Below, piece after piece: positions 40,198-50,729 of a stretch of 64,000 bases of DNA. Source of the stretch: Saccharomyces paradoxus (Eukaryota > Ascomycota > Saccharomycetes > Saccharomycetales > Saccharomycetaceae). Positions within the stretch are counted from its first letter, which is position 1; each line of letters opens with the position of its first letter. Below the pieces are notes generated by a model that searched no databases, had not been told where the DNA came from, and saw only the letters and a list, made by a program, of their open reading frames with translations. The translations under genes and the position numbers were made by a program. The stretch lies in the NCBI RefSeq assembly GCF_002079055.1, contig NC_047501.1, forward strand, positions 930,001 through 994,000, written 5' to 3'.

Positions 40198-40207
40198 TAG
40201 CCGCCGA
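40198..40207 (+). promoter_or_regulatory. URS1 site of MEK1
   Basis: TAGCCGCCGA, the exact Ume6-binding core, 129-138 bp upstream of the MEK1 ATG. A second, imperfect TAGCCGCCAT follows at 40212-40221. Ume6 represses early meiotic genes in mitosis and recruits Ime1 in meiosis. Confidence 0.88.
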
Positions 40208-40772
40208 AATTTAGCCGCCATCGATCCTCTTTTCCCCGGATGAATTACTACGGCATGTTTTTTGTTTTGAACATATTGATAGACTAGGAACGAATTACAA
40301 GGAATACTTTTTAATAAGAAATAAACAAATGAATGCTGTATATAAGCGAAGATAGTGAAGGTTCTGCTATCGATGAATTTTGTGAAGGTCCTACTTACTC
40401 TTCTATATTTATATTTTTATTTACACGGGATCCTTCTTGCAACATTGTTCTGCTCATATGGTAAGTGACACGATTTTATGCTACTTGCCCTTCAATCATA
40501 TTTCATAGTGTTGTACTCTGACCATACCCCTTTTAAAATGGCTTAACTGTTTCCTTCTCGCTTTCTTAGGCACTGCGCGCATCATGCAGGAAGAACAAAC
40601 AACCTCGTCCTCTTTCCATGTTGAAGGTTCTTGAAACATAAAGCTCCACAACAGGTGAGATTCGGTGGAAGTTGGGTAGGATAAACAACAAATTAATTGT
40701 CGTAGACACACTACAAGCCTAGGCGAGGAAAGGAAGCATTACAAAAATAAGGGGTTGCAGCGCAGTATAGTG
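40208..40772. other. Divergent MEK1-TFB6 region
   Basis: Remaining divergent spacer with T-rich and mixed sequence. A 71-codon open stretch on the minus strand (40496-40711) is Cys/Lys-rich and unrecognised, and is taken as chance. Confidence 0.45.
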
Positions 40773-41801
40773 ATGTCCGAGCCAAACACGCCATTGCATG
40801 CTCAACCGAATGAGCAACTGGACTTGAACAACCTGAACGATCTAGATGAAAAGGACATTGACGATTTAAACTTGGATCCAAACTCAGATGTAGATATTAC
40901 TGCAGACTCAGGTGATGTCGTAAATTCTAATATAGATAACATTATATGGCAGCGTACTTGTAATAAGAAAAGAAGGTATCACACACCAGAATTCAATGAT
41001 GTTTATAATGAAACTAACAATGCAATTAACGACGTAACGATGCTCGATGATGTCGATGACTTTCAACCTAGAATCAACGTGTCTTCCCCATTTTCGTCTA
41101 CCACAAAGCTGAGTGAATTATTGCCAAATGACCACAATGGAATTTCACACCCGAGAAGATTGTCAATGTCTCAACAGTCCAAATTCATCTCTTACGTTGA
41201 TGATCAGCTTTTACAAATTCAAAGAAAATTTGTTCAATCCAGGGGTCTGAATATCAAAAACGGCTATGCTAGTCTTACTCCACTGCTGAAGGATTTAAAA
41301 ACCTTAATTGACTTCATTTGGTATTCTATCGCTCACGTCCCAAACTCAGACTATTTACTTCAATCAGAACAAAAAAGACATTGCCCCGACCCCCGAAGCT
41401 CAAACGATACACGTGGATATTCCAGTTATTTCGGACAAGGGTCCTATTTAATTAAAATCGCGGACGATCTCATCGATTACGTGGAAAAGTTCACATTTAA
41501 AGACATGGAAGACTCAGAAATTAATGATACTTTATCCAAATTATTCAAACTATTTTTCATCCTTGACAGGATATTCGTAATTTTAATTGATGATAATAAT
41601 TGCAAAGATGTCCCTGAAACATCTTCAACCAGCAAGAAAATAACAGGATTGAACGGAACTGACATTGTAAGATTAAAAGGTATCGCAGAACGAACAAGAG
41701 TTCGCCTACCTATATTTTTAGAATCCCAAGGTGTCCACGGCTACCATTATGAATTAAGCAAAATTTACGAGGGATTTTTAGACAGTGCCAATTCGTTCTA
41801 A
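40773..41801 (+). CDS. TFB6: Tfb6, TFIIH-associated factor releasing Ssl2
   Basis: 342 residues from the ATG at 40773 (343 in S. cerevisiae YOR352W); six upstream codons begin at TTG and are not used. The N-terminal 70 residues are acidic and Asn/Asp-rich; a conserved helical domain fills about 130-340. Tfb6 promotes dissociation of the Ssl2 helicase from TFIIH after initiation. Divergent from MEK1 and convergent with SOG2 (197 bp). Confidence 0.93.
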   Translation: MSEPNTPLHAQPNEQLDLNNLNDLDEKDIDDLNLDPNSDVDITADSGDVVNSNIDNIIWQRTCNKKRRYHTPEFNDVYNETNNAINDVTMLDDVDDFQPRINVSSPFSSTTKLSELLPNDHNGISHPRRLSMSQQSKFISYVDDQLLQIQRKFVQSRGLNIKNGYASLTPLLKDLKTLIDFIWYSIAHVPNSDYLLQSEQKRHCPDPRSSNDTRGYSSYFGQGSYLIKIADDLIDYVEKFTFKDMEDSEINDTLSKLFKLFFILDRIFVILIDDNNCKDVPETSSTSKKITGLNGTDIVRLKGIAERTRVRLPIFLESQGVHGYHYELSKIYEGFLDSANSF

Positions 41802-41998
41802 TATTTACGTTCAACTCAACCAGTAACATGTCTTATATACAATATATTTGTAACTTTTAAAACTTCTGTTTCCCAACTCAAATTCTCACGCATGAATATA
41901 TATATATGTAAAACATACATTTCAGTGCAATGGGTATGTGATTCTCCTCCCATCGTGCATTCTAAAATTCGCGTTTTCTCACAATGCAAGTTCCTCTG

Positions 41999-44386
41999 TT
42001 ACTCCGGAGAGTTGGCGCTTACTGACACTGCCTTGTATGAACTCAAATCCAATATAACAGTAACGTCCTTAGTAATCTTGGCCAAATTGGCTAGGTTAGG
42101 TCTCAGCTCATTTAAATTAGGCACATCGCTCATTACGATTTTAGTATTAGCCAAAATTGATATTATTACTTTTAAGAACGAATTCATTATCTCCCACGTT
42201 TTCAGCTTCTCCAAAGATGTTAGATACTTTTCTGAATTTAAATCGTTCGGTATTAATACATTCAGCCTTTCATTCAGTTGTTTGGATAGATCCATTGCTT
42301 GACGACATGTTTCCGTTAAATCACGAATTTTAGGTGCCAACGAGTCCGTCAAAATTTGCTTTCCCATGGTGCTAGCAATGGCTATCTTGGATATCTCTGA
42401 AGTTAACTGATTATATACAACGCTCACCATTTTAACTACTGTTGATAGTGTTTGATATAATTGGATATCAATATTTGTCTCCACTACATTAACGGTACTG
42501 TTACCAGCACCACTAGCATTCATCGGTGGAGGGGTTATATTGACATTAGAGATGTTAGTGCTATTTGATACGTTAATTATCGAAGAAGTCATAACAGGAT
42601 GAGGTTTAGTTTCATGCACTACTGATTCTTTTTTCGAATCACTGAGAGATTTGTTGTGCTGAAGTAGCTGTTGCCTTGGCAGATTATCGCTAGTAGTTTT
42701 TCCTTCATTCATATTCATTTGAGAGCTTCCATTGCTTGTTGCATTTTGATGTCCCAAGATTGGACCATGAGTGTGTGCACTGTTTGGATTTGGCGATAAG
42801 AGTGGAACAGTGGTGCTGTTTGAAATTGGCGTGTCACCCGTTAGAATATTACTGTTCGAAAGCAATGCAGATGCAGATGGTGTTCTTGTGCTCCTCGTTT
42901 TCGGTAGTAATTTTATATTCCCGCTACAGTGTGTACTAATTGTATTTACCGCGGGCCCTCCACTGTTTGTGATACTGGACGATGTGTCATGTCTCGAAAA
43001 AGATTGTTTCTTTGGAGCCTTATTTACAGAACTAGCCACTTGATCATCTTCCTTGATAAAAGACCATGCATTATACATTTCCATATAAGCGCACATTAAT
43101 GTCATATAAAACATTCTTATGAAACACAGATCATCTTCTTTGAAAAAAATCTCGAAATTCTTTCTCAATAATGTTATAATTTGCTTAAAATTTGTAATAA
43201 TGGTAAGGCACAGCTTGATTAACGCCTGATCATGTGACTCGTCTTCGTTCTCTGTTTGCTGCAAGACCTCCACCAGATTATCAGTATGTGATCTGACAGA
43301 GTACAGTAGTGATACAACATTCACCGCTACAGCCTTTTCTTTACAGAAAGAGGCAATTTTTCTGATTGCTTGTTGGCATTCCGTGAAACTAAATAAGAGC
43401 TTCCGACAGGAAACGACCAATTCTGAATGCGATATCTTTTGGTGCTCGTTACTCATTGACTCCTCTGGTAAAATCGATAACCTCTTGAAGTAGTCATTAT
43501 ACTTGGTGTGGTTATATAGCTCTGTCCCACTCACTACCCCACTAGGTTCTGATTCTACATTGCCTGTACCATTGAAAGTTGTTACGGAGGTCGGATTAGA
43601 TGAGACCATTGCAGTAGGTGCATTTATAGTCGTATTCGCACTCGGGGCAAGTGATATTATATTGTTGTCATTCATTGCTCCATTAGATAAGTTCGTATTT
43701 ATGAATCCCATTCTTTTCGCTGCCCTCGATATTTTTGGTTCTGAACCAGGTGGGGTGGGATGGTCTTTCAGATATCGTGATATTGCAATTGCCCAATATT
43801 CTTCTTTAGGGATGCCTGTATGAAATGGAGTATAACTCTGTACTTGGTCAAGTTCTTCTTTGGGTAATTTGTTGTTCTCTAAATCCAAGATGCTCAGCTT
43901 ATTTAGTTTCGTGATCGATTTCAAATTTCGTATGCTGGTCACGTTGTTGTCTTTCAACGATAATACACGTATATTATCCTGCCAAAAGGATGATATTTCA
44001 TCCGGAAATGCTTCAATCTCATTGGAAGACAGATCTAAGATCTCTAATTGAGGACATAGTGTCAAAACATATGGAATTTCTTTAAAATTGTTATTATGCA
44101 AGTCCAGATATTGCAGCTTTGATAATCTCTTAAAGCTCGCAGGCAAGGACGTTAAGTGATTTTTCCTTAAGGACAGCCTTTCAACATTTTGAATATAACC
44201 CACATCTTCGTCTGATATTGTTTTGATATTAAGGGCAATTAATTTTAGTGTGGTAGCATTAGAGCTTGATTTCTCTTGTGATGCTAGCTCAGATATTATG
44301 GTGTTGCTTGAACTCGTCGATGTTTTTTCAGCGGACAAATAGTCCTCCTTTGGATCCAACGTCCTCTTTGAAGATGTCGCTACCAT
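41999..44386 (-). CDS. SOG2: Sog2, leucine-rich-repeat protein of the RAM network
   Basis: 795 residues (791 in S. cerevisiae). Leucine-rich repeats cover about 65-190 with Leu-x-x-Leu-Asp-Leu-x-x-Asn units. The Sog2 family domain follows from about 300 to 460, then a long low-complexity Ser/Asn/Thr-rich region (about 460-650), and a helical C-terminus. Sog2 is essential and acts with Cbk1, Mob2, Hym1, Kic1 and Tao3 in the RAM pathway controlling Ace2 and polarised growth. The four extra residues are most likely in the low-complexity part. Start ATG at 44386. Confidence 0.95.
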   Translation of the reverse strand: MVATSSKRTLDPKEDYLSAEKTSTSSSNTIISELASQEKSSSNATTLKLIALNIKTISDEDVGYIQNVERLSLRKNHLTSLPASFKRLSKLQYLDLHNNNFKEIPYVLTLCPQLEILDLSSNEIEAFPDEISSFWQDNIRVLSLKDNNVTSIRNLKSITKLNKLSILDLENNKLPKEELDQVQSYTPFHTGIPKEEYWAIAISRYLKDHPTPPGSEPKISRAAKRMGFINTNLSNGAMNDNNIISLAPSANTTINAPTAMVSSNPTSVTTFNGTGNVESEPSGVVSGTELYNHTKYNDYFKRLSILPEESMSNEHQKISHSELVVSCRKLLFSFTECQQAIRKIASFCKEKAVAVNVVSLLYSVRSHTDNLVEVLQQTENEDESHDQALIKLCLTIITNFKQIITLLRKNFEIFFKEDDLCFIRMFYMTLMCAYMEMYNAWSFIKEDDQVASSVNKAPKKQSFSRHDTSSSITNSGGPAVNTISTHCSGNIKLLPKTRSTRTPSASALLSNSNILTGDTPISNSTTVPLLSPNPNSAHTHGPILGHQNATSNGSSQMNMNEGKTTSDNLPRQQLLQHNKSLSDSKKESVVHETKPHPVMTSSIINVSNSTNISNVNITPPPMNASGAGNSTVNVVETNIDIQLYQTLSTVVKMVSVVYNQLTSEISKIAIASTMGKQILTDSLAPKIRDLTETCRQAMDLSKQLNERLNVLIPNDLNSEKYLTSLEKLKTWEIMNSFLKVIISILANTKIVMSDVPNLNELRPNLANLAKITKDVTVILDLSSYKAVSVSANSPE

Positions 44387-44690
44387 ATGTCACTGATATT
44401 TAGAGATCTGATCCCCCCTGTATGATATTACTGAAATATAACGAGGAATTTTGGCATTAACTCTATTTGCCCACCTGTACTTGAGGATCTGAAGTACTTC
44501 TTGTTACCCGACTTGATGTTTTTTTTTTGTTTTTTTTTTCCGTTGTATTGTTCTTTGAAAGATTCATGCATGGAAACATCAATGACTGTTATATGGTAGT
44601 TATATACAAGAAATCATTATATAGTTACAGCATCACATGGGCGAAAAAACTTGCTTCTGGGTTTTTTTATTTTCTTCTTATAGCAAGTGT
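44387..44690. other. SOG2 promoter / MSC6 3' region
   Basis: 304 bp between tandem minus-strand genes. It contains T tracts at about 44519-44540. No gene seen. Confidence 0.45.
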
Positions 44691-46769
44691 TTAAAGAAGC
44701 TTTTCTGGTACAGTAATTCCATCGCAATCTTTTAGAATTTGTATATCCTTAGGATTGGGACGAAAATCTTCATTACTGCCTACATCTTGCAAAAATTGAT
44801 TAATAAAGCCAGTTTCGTTATCAGCCAGCTGCTGAGTATTGCGTGCGAATGTTGCTAAGTTGAATAGAATTTTTGAAACTGCCAAATTCGACACCCTGAT
44901 ACCGGAATCCTTAGCTAGGTCGTAGTACTTTTCGATATAGGGAACGTACTCGCTCTGTTTACTCTTATAAAGCTTTTCACAGAAACCTAATAATAAGGCA
45001 TTCAGAGGTGTATTATCCACGTTTCTCTTTCTGGTCTTTTGATATGCTAGGAAGTCAGTAAACAAGTTCTCTGCCTCCGCCACTGTCCCGCCAGGTTTAT
45101 TGAACTCTGCGGAAATAAAGTCTGCATAGTTCCTAGCATTTAGGTGAGTTCCCAACTGTTTGTAGAGTTGACGAATTGGATCGATAGTGGGGCATACTGA
45201 AATAAAGGTTTTCGTAATTTTTTCAACTTTTTCGTAATCGGTGGGATTAACAGAAATGCTTTGTAGTAGATTGAACTGTGGGCGTGTGTCTTCTGCCTGA
45301 AACTTATAATTAGCATACATTTTAATGCTCAAAGTTTCTAAAGTAGGGGGCAACGTACCATCTGACGGATAATGATTATAGTAAAATGTGTTGAACTGTT
45401 CTTCACTCACCTTTTCATCATCTAACATAAGCAACAAAACTTTATTGAGCAACTTCTTGGTTTTAATAGTCTCTCCCAACTCCCCTTTGATTTGGTCATA
45501 ACTTAGTGGCGAAGTTTGACATAAGGCCAGGAGGAATGCTTCCTTCACAATTGTATCTTTCTTATGCTTTTTAGGAAGTTCTTCTTCCCAGAACGCCTTT
45601 AGATGGCTGAAATTCCCAGAATCACAAAGAGCATTAACTAGGGCCGCATAGGATGTGTTTTTGATATCGTCATCTGGTTTGATAATACTATTCCAGACTG
45701 CTAAAATTCTGTCCAGCTTCTCTTTACTCGATTTGGCTCGTAAGTGCGCCACAGCATTTAATAGACGATCTTTCAGCAATGTGGTATTTGGGAAAATCTT
45801 GCTATACTGGTTGTAAATACTTACAACTTGATCGGGTTTATCCAAATCAATAAACTTATCCATGAACTTGGTTATGATTTCTATATTTTTTTCGCCTTCA
45901 AGTTTATCGTATTGGCTATAAAGATCCCTTAAATCTATCCATCTAGGAGCGTTTTCAATTTGGTTTAAGAAATGACCACTATCCTGTACCGTGTATTGAT
46001 AATACAAGTCATTTAAATTTTTCGTGATCACATCTCTTCCCTTAAGAGAGCTGAATTCTGTATTTAACATTCTTCTAATCATGTTAAAAGGTAAAATCTG
46101 ACCCATTTTAGGATCGATCTGTAGAATCTTATACAGAATCTTGATATCCACAGTATTTTCTGGCAAGGACAAATAAGCAAGGGTGGTAATTGCGATATTT
46201 TGTGTATGTGCACGAGAGGAGCTATTTTGAAGTAAAATTACCGGGTTTTCTGAAATTGTTTCCAAGTACTTTACCCATAGAGCAATAACGTCCTGTGGCG
46301 ATTGGTTATATAGAAGGTATCTCAAAACAATTGTGAAATGTTGTGAGCGTGCCAACTTGTACTGGCATAACGTGTTTAAAACTTGATAAGGATCTATCGT
46401 CATATTCTTGCTTTTATAACTTAGTTCCTGTAGAAGATCCGAAGAAAAGTTCGCCAATAAGTGTGATCTTTCCATAGGTGAAGGGTTCCTTAATTTTTGT
46501 TTCAACGATTCGATCTTATCTTTAAAGTCATTAAAAACTTCATTGACGTCCGAACCTGGAGCTTTCAACTCATTCTTCAAATCGGCTGCCAAATTTTGTA
46601 CCCTCTCAAACGGGGAGACGTACTTTTCTCTATTTTCTGAATGTTCATCTTCTGTTTCTTGTAAGCGAACGTTATTCTGCTGTAATATCGAAGTCGAAAA
46701 GGTAATACATCTTCGCGGAATAGTCACCTTTAAACGTCCAAAGGCTCTTAAAGCGTTATGGGAAAGCAT
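44691..46769 (-). CDS. MSC6: Msc6, mitochondrial PPR-type protein
   Basis: 692 residues from the ATG at 46769, the S. cerevisiae length. The N-terminus from this Met is Arg-rich and lacks acidic residues (Arg-Ala-Phe-Gly-Arg-Leu ... Pro-Arg-Arg), a good mitochondrial presequence, which decides the start. An in-frame ATG 84 nt upstream (46853) would add 28 residues with Lys-Glu-Ser-Gly at the front and mask the presequence. The body is made of helical repeats of pentatricopeptide type. Msc6 is reported as a multicopy suppressor of HER2 and named for altered meiotic sister-chromatid recombination; its direct role is not established. Confidence 0.93.
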   Translation of the reverse strand: MLSHNALRAFGRLKVTIPRRCITFSTSILQQNNVRLQETEDEHSENREKYVSPFERVQNLAADLKNELKAPGSDVNEVFNDFKDKIESLKQKLRNPSPMERSHLLANFSSDLLQELSYKSKNMTIDPYQVLNTLCQYKLARSQHFTIVLRYLLYNQSPQDVIALWVKYLETISENPVILLQNSSSRAHTQNIAITTLAYLSLPENTVDIKILYKILQIDPKMGQILPFNMIRRMLNTEFSSLKGRDVITKNLNDLYYQYTVQDSGHFLNQIENAPRWIDLRDLYSQYDKLEGEKNIEIITKFMDKFIDLDKPDQVVSIYNQYSKIFPNTTLLKDRLLNAVAHLRAKSSKEKLDRILAVWNSIIKPDDDIKNTSYAALVNALCDSGNFSHLKAFWEEELPKKHKKDTIVKEAFLLALCQTSPLSYDQIKGELGETIKTKKLLNKVLLLMLDDEKVSEEQFNTFYYNHYPSDGTLPPTLETLSIKMYANYKFQAEDTRPQFNLLQSISVNPTDYEKVEKITKTFISVCPTIDPIRQLYKQLGTHLNARNYADFISAEFNKPGGTVAEAENLFTDFLAYQKTRKRNVDNTPLNALLLGFCEKLYKSKQSEYVPYIEKYYDLAKDSGIRVSNLAVSKILFNLATFARNTQQLADNETGFINQFLQDVGSNEDFRPNPKDIQILKDCDGITVPEKLL

Positions 46770-48666
46770 CTGTATCCCAGTGGAAGGTTTTGGTATTATT
46801 TTGTGCTGCGCCGACTCAAGTAATATGTAGAGGGCACCGCTTTCCTTAGACATGTAGCCAATTGAACGATTCTACAGCCGACATATATCGTATATAATGA
46901 TTTTAATATTACTTACCCCGCTTCTTTATTCTTTAAATAGTTAAGTAGTCGACGGACAACCCTTTATAGCAATTGAAAAGGTAATATAAACTTCTCAGCT
47001 GGTTTCTTTCTTACACGTCAATTCATTTATTGGCACAGATGATCTTTCTTCAAACGCTGATGGCTTCGATGGCGTAACACTAACTTCGACCGACTCAGAA
47101 TTATGTCTGGTATCTCAATAACTTATATATTATTAACTTTGAATTTTAAACTTATCTGGGAAGGTTCAATCTTTACTTTGGTCTTTATACCTTCCTTTCT
47201 GTATCGGCGGCTAAATATTTTTCTTATCTGCTTGTCTTTACAATGTTGTGCTATGTGGAACGGCGGCGTTTCCGTTTCCGACTGTTTGATTTTCTTCCTG
47301 GGCCGTTTTTTTTTTTTAGTATGGGGTGCACGGATAAAAGATGGTAAAGGACAAAACGCGGTTGCAATTGAAATTTTTTTTTTCACTGTTTTCGTAGGAC
47401 ACACTGGTATATATATACTCAAGGGCCATCTCATTTTTTGAATATTCTTCTCTTATACTCCGGATCACAACATATATTCTTTATTCTTGACATTAAAGAA
47501 ATAGTCACAGACTCCTGGTATGTTAATAATAATATGAACATAGAACCACTTATTCCTAACTAGTTCATAGAGCTTCATTCATCTTTAATTATCACACACG
47601 GAACCACGGAGAAGAAGAACCTTCATGTGGACACAAAAAGAAACAGGATACTGATATTAATGATTTTGAACGCCCCATGCCCATTCACTGGAAGCTCTTC
47701 ACTTTCGAATCAAATTGCTTTGATTATATTTAAGTCAGCTATACCTACCTTACATTTCGTCATATATCCGTGGGTGGAAGGGTGTTTGTTTTTATTTTTG
47801 TTCTCTTTTTTTTTTCCGGGGTTTTTGGTATTTTGTGAACCCACGCAAAAAAAAAGAAAACTATCCGCCCGATGAAATTTTTCGATAAGATTTTTCTGAA
47901 AAACCATGCGATGAGAAGTCAAAATTTTTTTCTTCTCCTCTTCTTGCACTCTATTGCGACGTTTTTTTTCAAAGTAATTTTTTTTTGTATTCTGTTCACT
48001 TGTTTTTTTCTTTTTCTGTTTCGCCTGGCTTGATTTAATTTTTAACATAGTCCTTTTTTACACGCTATTTTGTTTGTATTATCAGTATTCCCTTCTGCTC
48101 CCCTTTTTTTTATCAATTAAGGTTCTTGGTAAATTCTTTTTCTGAATAACCAAAAACAAAAAGTCATTGATTGACTATTTGACTCAAACAACAAAAATTA
48201 TAACTTTCCTTTTCAGCATTCCATTACATTGAAGGCTTTAAAATAATAGTTTCTTTTTTCCTATTATTTTATTTTTTCCTTTACATTGGAATACATTTTA
48301 AGTTTTAATTTTTTCTATTCGCTTTTACTTTATTTTCTGTTCCTTTGTCTTTACCTGGTTTAAACTGCCCTTTTCCTACTAATTTCCCTTTTTACCCTTT
48401 TTTAGTCACTTCTGTGTCAGCAAGCGGGATTATATAAGAAACGTCAGCAGAAACAAAAATAGCAGAATAGAAAATAAACAGGCAATCAATCAATAACGAA
48501 AGAAATATTGGGAGGTTTTAACTAATTTTTCCAGCATATTTCAACTTTTCATAAACGAAATTTTTTTTACTTTTTTTTTGCTTTGCTATATATTTTAGAA
48601 AAGGACTAAAAAAATACGAAAAAAGACAAAAAAACCATATAAAAAAATTGATTAGAAAAACCTATA
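46770..48666. other. Divergent MSC6-GDS1 region
   Basis: 1.9 kb. It contains a URS1 core (47204-47213) and long T-rich runs from about 47790 to 48600 that probably form the GDS1 promoter and leader. The frames near 47103-47441 on both strands are complementary shadows in low-complexity sequence with no domain. No RNA gene recognised. Confidence 0.5.
47204..47213 (-). promoter_or_regulatory. URS1 core between MSC6 and GDS1
   Basis: TCGGCGGCTA on the + strand (reverse complement of TAGCCGCCGA), 435 bp upstream of MSC6 and 1.45 kb upstream of GDS1. The surrounding 15-mer GTATCGGCGGCTAAA is identical to that at 5101-5115. Confidence 0.55.
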
Positions 48667-50244
48667 ATGGCATTGGCGAATTCCAGACCTTTGCAGATAC
48701 CAACCTTAGAGAATGAAATTCTTCATAACTCAAATTCTCCAGTTTTTCAGTTGAATTCAATGGGGTTTACAACTAGGGCTGACACTATTTCGAATCCAGG
48801 CACGGACCTCATCGGGAACCAGCCAGGCATGACTCTTGATGATAATAGCTTATCAGGTTCTTCATTATCCTCATCTCAGGAAATCAAGACTTCCAAGTCT
48901 AGAAAGGACTTTGGCGCTCCTAAAAAAGATAACCCACTATTAGAAATTTCTAAGCTAATACCTGTTACCGGTGAGAGGCCAAAACCAGATAATAGAGACT
49001 CCCCTCTAGATGATGACGTTCTTCATGCCGTTTTTTTAATATTATGGGAAATGGATCCGAATCAGCAAGGTATGACCGTTAAACAACTATGCGACTTACT
49101 TTTGCAAAAACATCCAGATATGTCCAATTTATCAACCAAGTTATCAAATTTGATATCTGCGAAACTGAATGCTTATGTCAAAAAAATTGAAAAAGGTGAA
49201 AAGACGTTAATTTACGCTTTATCGAGGGAATGGTCTAATTCATCTCCTAGAAGGATGCTTTATATTTACAGAGGTATATTATCTCCTGATTATAAAGAGC
49301 ATGCTCAAGCTGTCACATTGCAACTCAAACAGCAATTAGAAACATCCGGTGATGTAAGCGACTTCAATTCAAATGGCAAGAAAAAAAGGGAGTCCAGCAG
49401 TAACCAACTAGCTAACAATGAAAGTTACTCAAGTTCGATGACTGACATGAAAAATACGTCTTCCAACAGTTCCTTTTCAAAGAACTTGAATGTAGGAAAT
49501 TTGGCCTTTTCATTAAGCCCAGAGTTCAACATACCTTATTCAACGTCTCCAGTGTCACTAAATCTTTCTCCATCAATGAATAACAATCAACAGCAATTAC
49601 TGACACCTAATTCGGTATCGAAGAGTAAGAACAATAATAAGAAAAGAAATTACACCGATGATAATATTACTGACTCGATGAGCGAACCAAAGAAGACCAA
49701 AACCAATAAAGCAGGCAAACAAACAAAATCCCAACCATTATCCGTTTTATCAACCCCAAAAAAGGTTTCTTCTTCTACATCTTTATCTACATTTGTAAGT
49801 TCCAAGAATGTTTCGCCAGATTCTTCTCTTTCGCATAATGCGTCTTCAAGTACTTATGTTACTGCTGCTGCTGCTACACCAAGGCTTTCTAAGCTATTGC
49901 CAAAAAATGGGTTTAAGAAAAGTTCACGCAGTTCTTCCGAACTGGCTGCTATTCATAAAGTAATCTCCACACAGACTCCAATTGAAAGTTCTTCAGAGAG
50001 TTCTGTCTACAATAGTAGTGGTAGCAGTTCACCAGTTAACAGCGCTGCTGCTTCTTCTTCCGCTGAATCTTTGTCCGACATCAATTCCAGTCAGGATAGT
50101 GGAAGAGAATCAAACCCAAGTTCCCAAGAATCACGAAACGAAGTTACGAATTGGATGAAAATTGTGAGAAATGGATTTTTGACCCATGATATTGAATCTC
50201 CTGAATCAATCACATTAGATGACCTAGAAAATATATTCAATTGA
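48667..50244 (+). CDS. GDS1: Gds1, winged-helix-like protein of unknown role
   Basis: 525 residues (522 in S. cerevisiae). A conserved domain at about 110-225 (Asp-Asp-Asp-Val-Leu-His-Ala-Val-Phe ... Ser-Arg-Glu-Trp) has a winged-helix-like pattern. The rest is Ser/Asn/Lys-rich and probably disordered, with short poly-Ser and poly-Ala runs. GDS1 was found through suppression of a respiratory defect (nam9-1) and is needed for normal growth on glycerol; the molecular role is unknown. Start ATG at 48667 after an A-rich leader. CIR2, a mitochondrial flavoprotein gene, follows in tandem. Confidence 0.94.
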   Translation: MALANSRPLQIPTLENEILHNSNSPVFQLNSMGFTTRADTISNPGTDLIGNQPGMTLDDNSLSGSSLSSSQEIKTSKSRKDFGAPKKDNPLLEISKLIPVTGERPKPDNRDSPLDDDVLHAVFLILWEMDPNQQGMTVKQLCDLLLQKHPDMSNLSTKLSNLISAKLNAYVKKIEKGEKTLIYALSREWSNSSPRRMLYIYRGILSPDYKEHAQAVTLQLKQQLETSGDVSDFNSNGKKKRESSSNQLANNESYSSSMTDMKNTSSNSSFSKNLNVGNLAFSLSPEFNIPYSTSPVSLNLSPSMNNNQQQLLTPNSVSKSKNNNKKRNYTDDNITDSMSEPKKTKTNKAGKQTKSQPLSVLSTPKKVSSSTSLSTFVSSKNVSPDSSLSHNASSSTYVTAAAATPRLSKLLPKNGFKKSSRSSSELAAIHKVISTQTPIESSSESSVYNSSGSSSPVNSAAASSSAESLSDINSSQDSGRESNPSSQESRNEVTNWMKIVRNGFLTHDIESPESITLDDLENIFN

Positions 50245-50729
50245 TTTTTGTCTCCCTTTACAGGAGCATAACGGCTGCTCTACTCCTTTATTGTTTTTTT
50301 TTCGACTAATATTATCTGTTCCTCTCATTCGGACTGTTTTTTGGCTAATTCTAACTTTCACTACAATATTTAAATAAATAAAAAACTACAAATAAATAAA
50401 TGAAAAACGACTGAGCCGTTAGGGGTAGACTGATTTGCTATTAATAGGCGTATAATTTTTTTTTGCTATTTCGGTTATTCCGGATATATACAGATTGATT
50501 TTCATTTACCCCACAATAAGTTTATCCGAAATTTGCGGGAGCAATCGATCACGATTTGCATGGCAGTCAGAAAAGAAAAGGTTAAGTGAAAAATTCAAAT
50601 TTTTCAAACGGACTGCGCAGTAATTCCTCATTAATTAATGTATTCAATACTTAATTATACTAACCAATATTACATAATTAAAGAACAGATCAAGCAAGAA
50701 AAGGAATATCCGCTCCAGGAAAGGGAAAA
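50245..50729. other. GDS1-CIR2 intergenic region
   Basis: 485 bp. AT-rich, with a CCAAT pentamer at 50664-50668 (a Hap2/3/4/5-type core, about 65 bp from CIR2). No gene seen. Confidence 0.45.

Noticed and set aside
42736-43043. Open frames antisense to SOG2
   Set aside because: They lie opposite low-complexity Ser/Asn/Thr-rich coding sequence of SOG2 and are its mirror.
47103-47441. 112-codon frame on + and 103-codon frame on - over the same DNA
   Set aside because: Complementary shadows in T-rich low-complexity sequence; hydrophobicity on one strand and Lys-richness on the other follow from composition.
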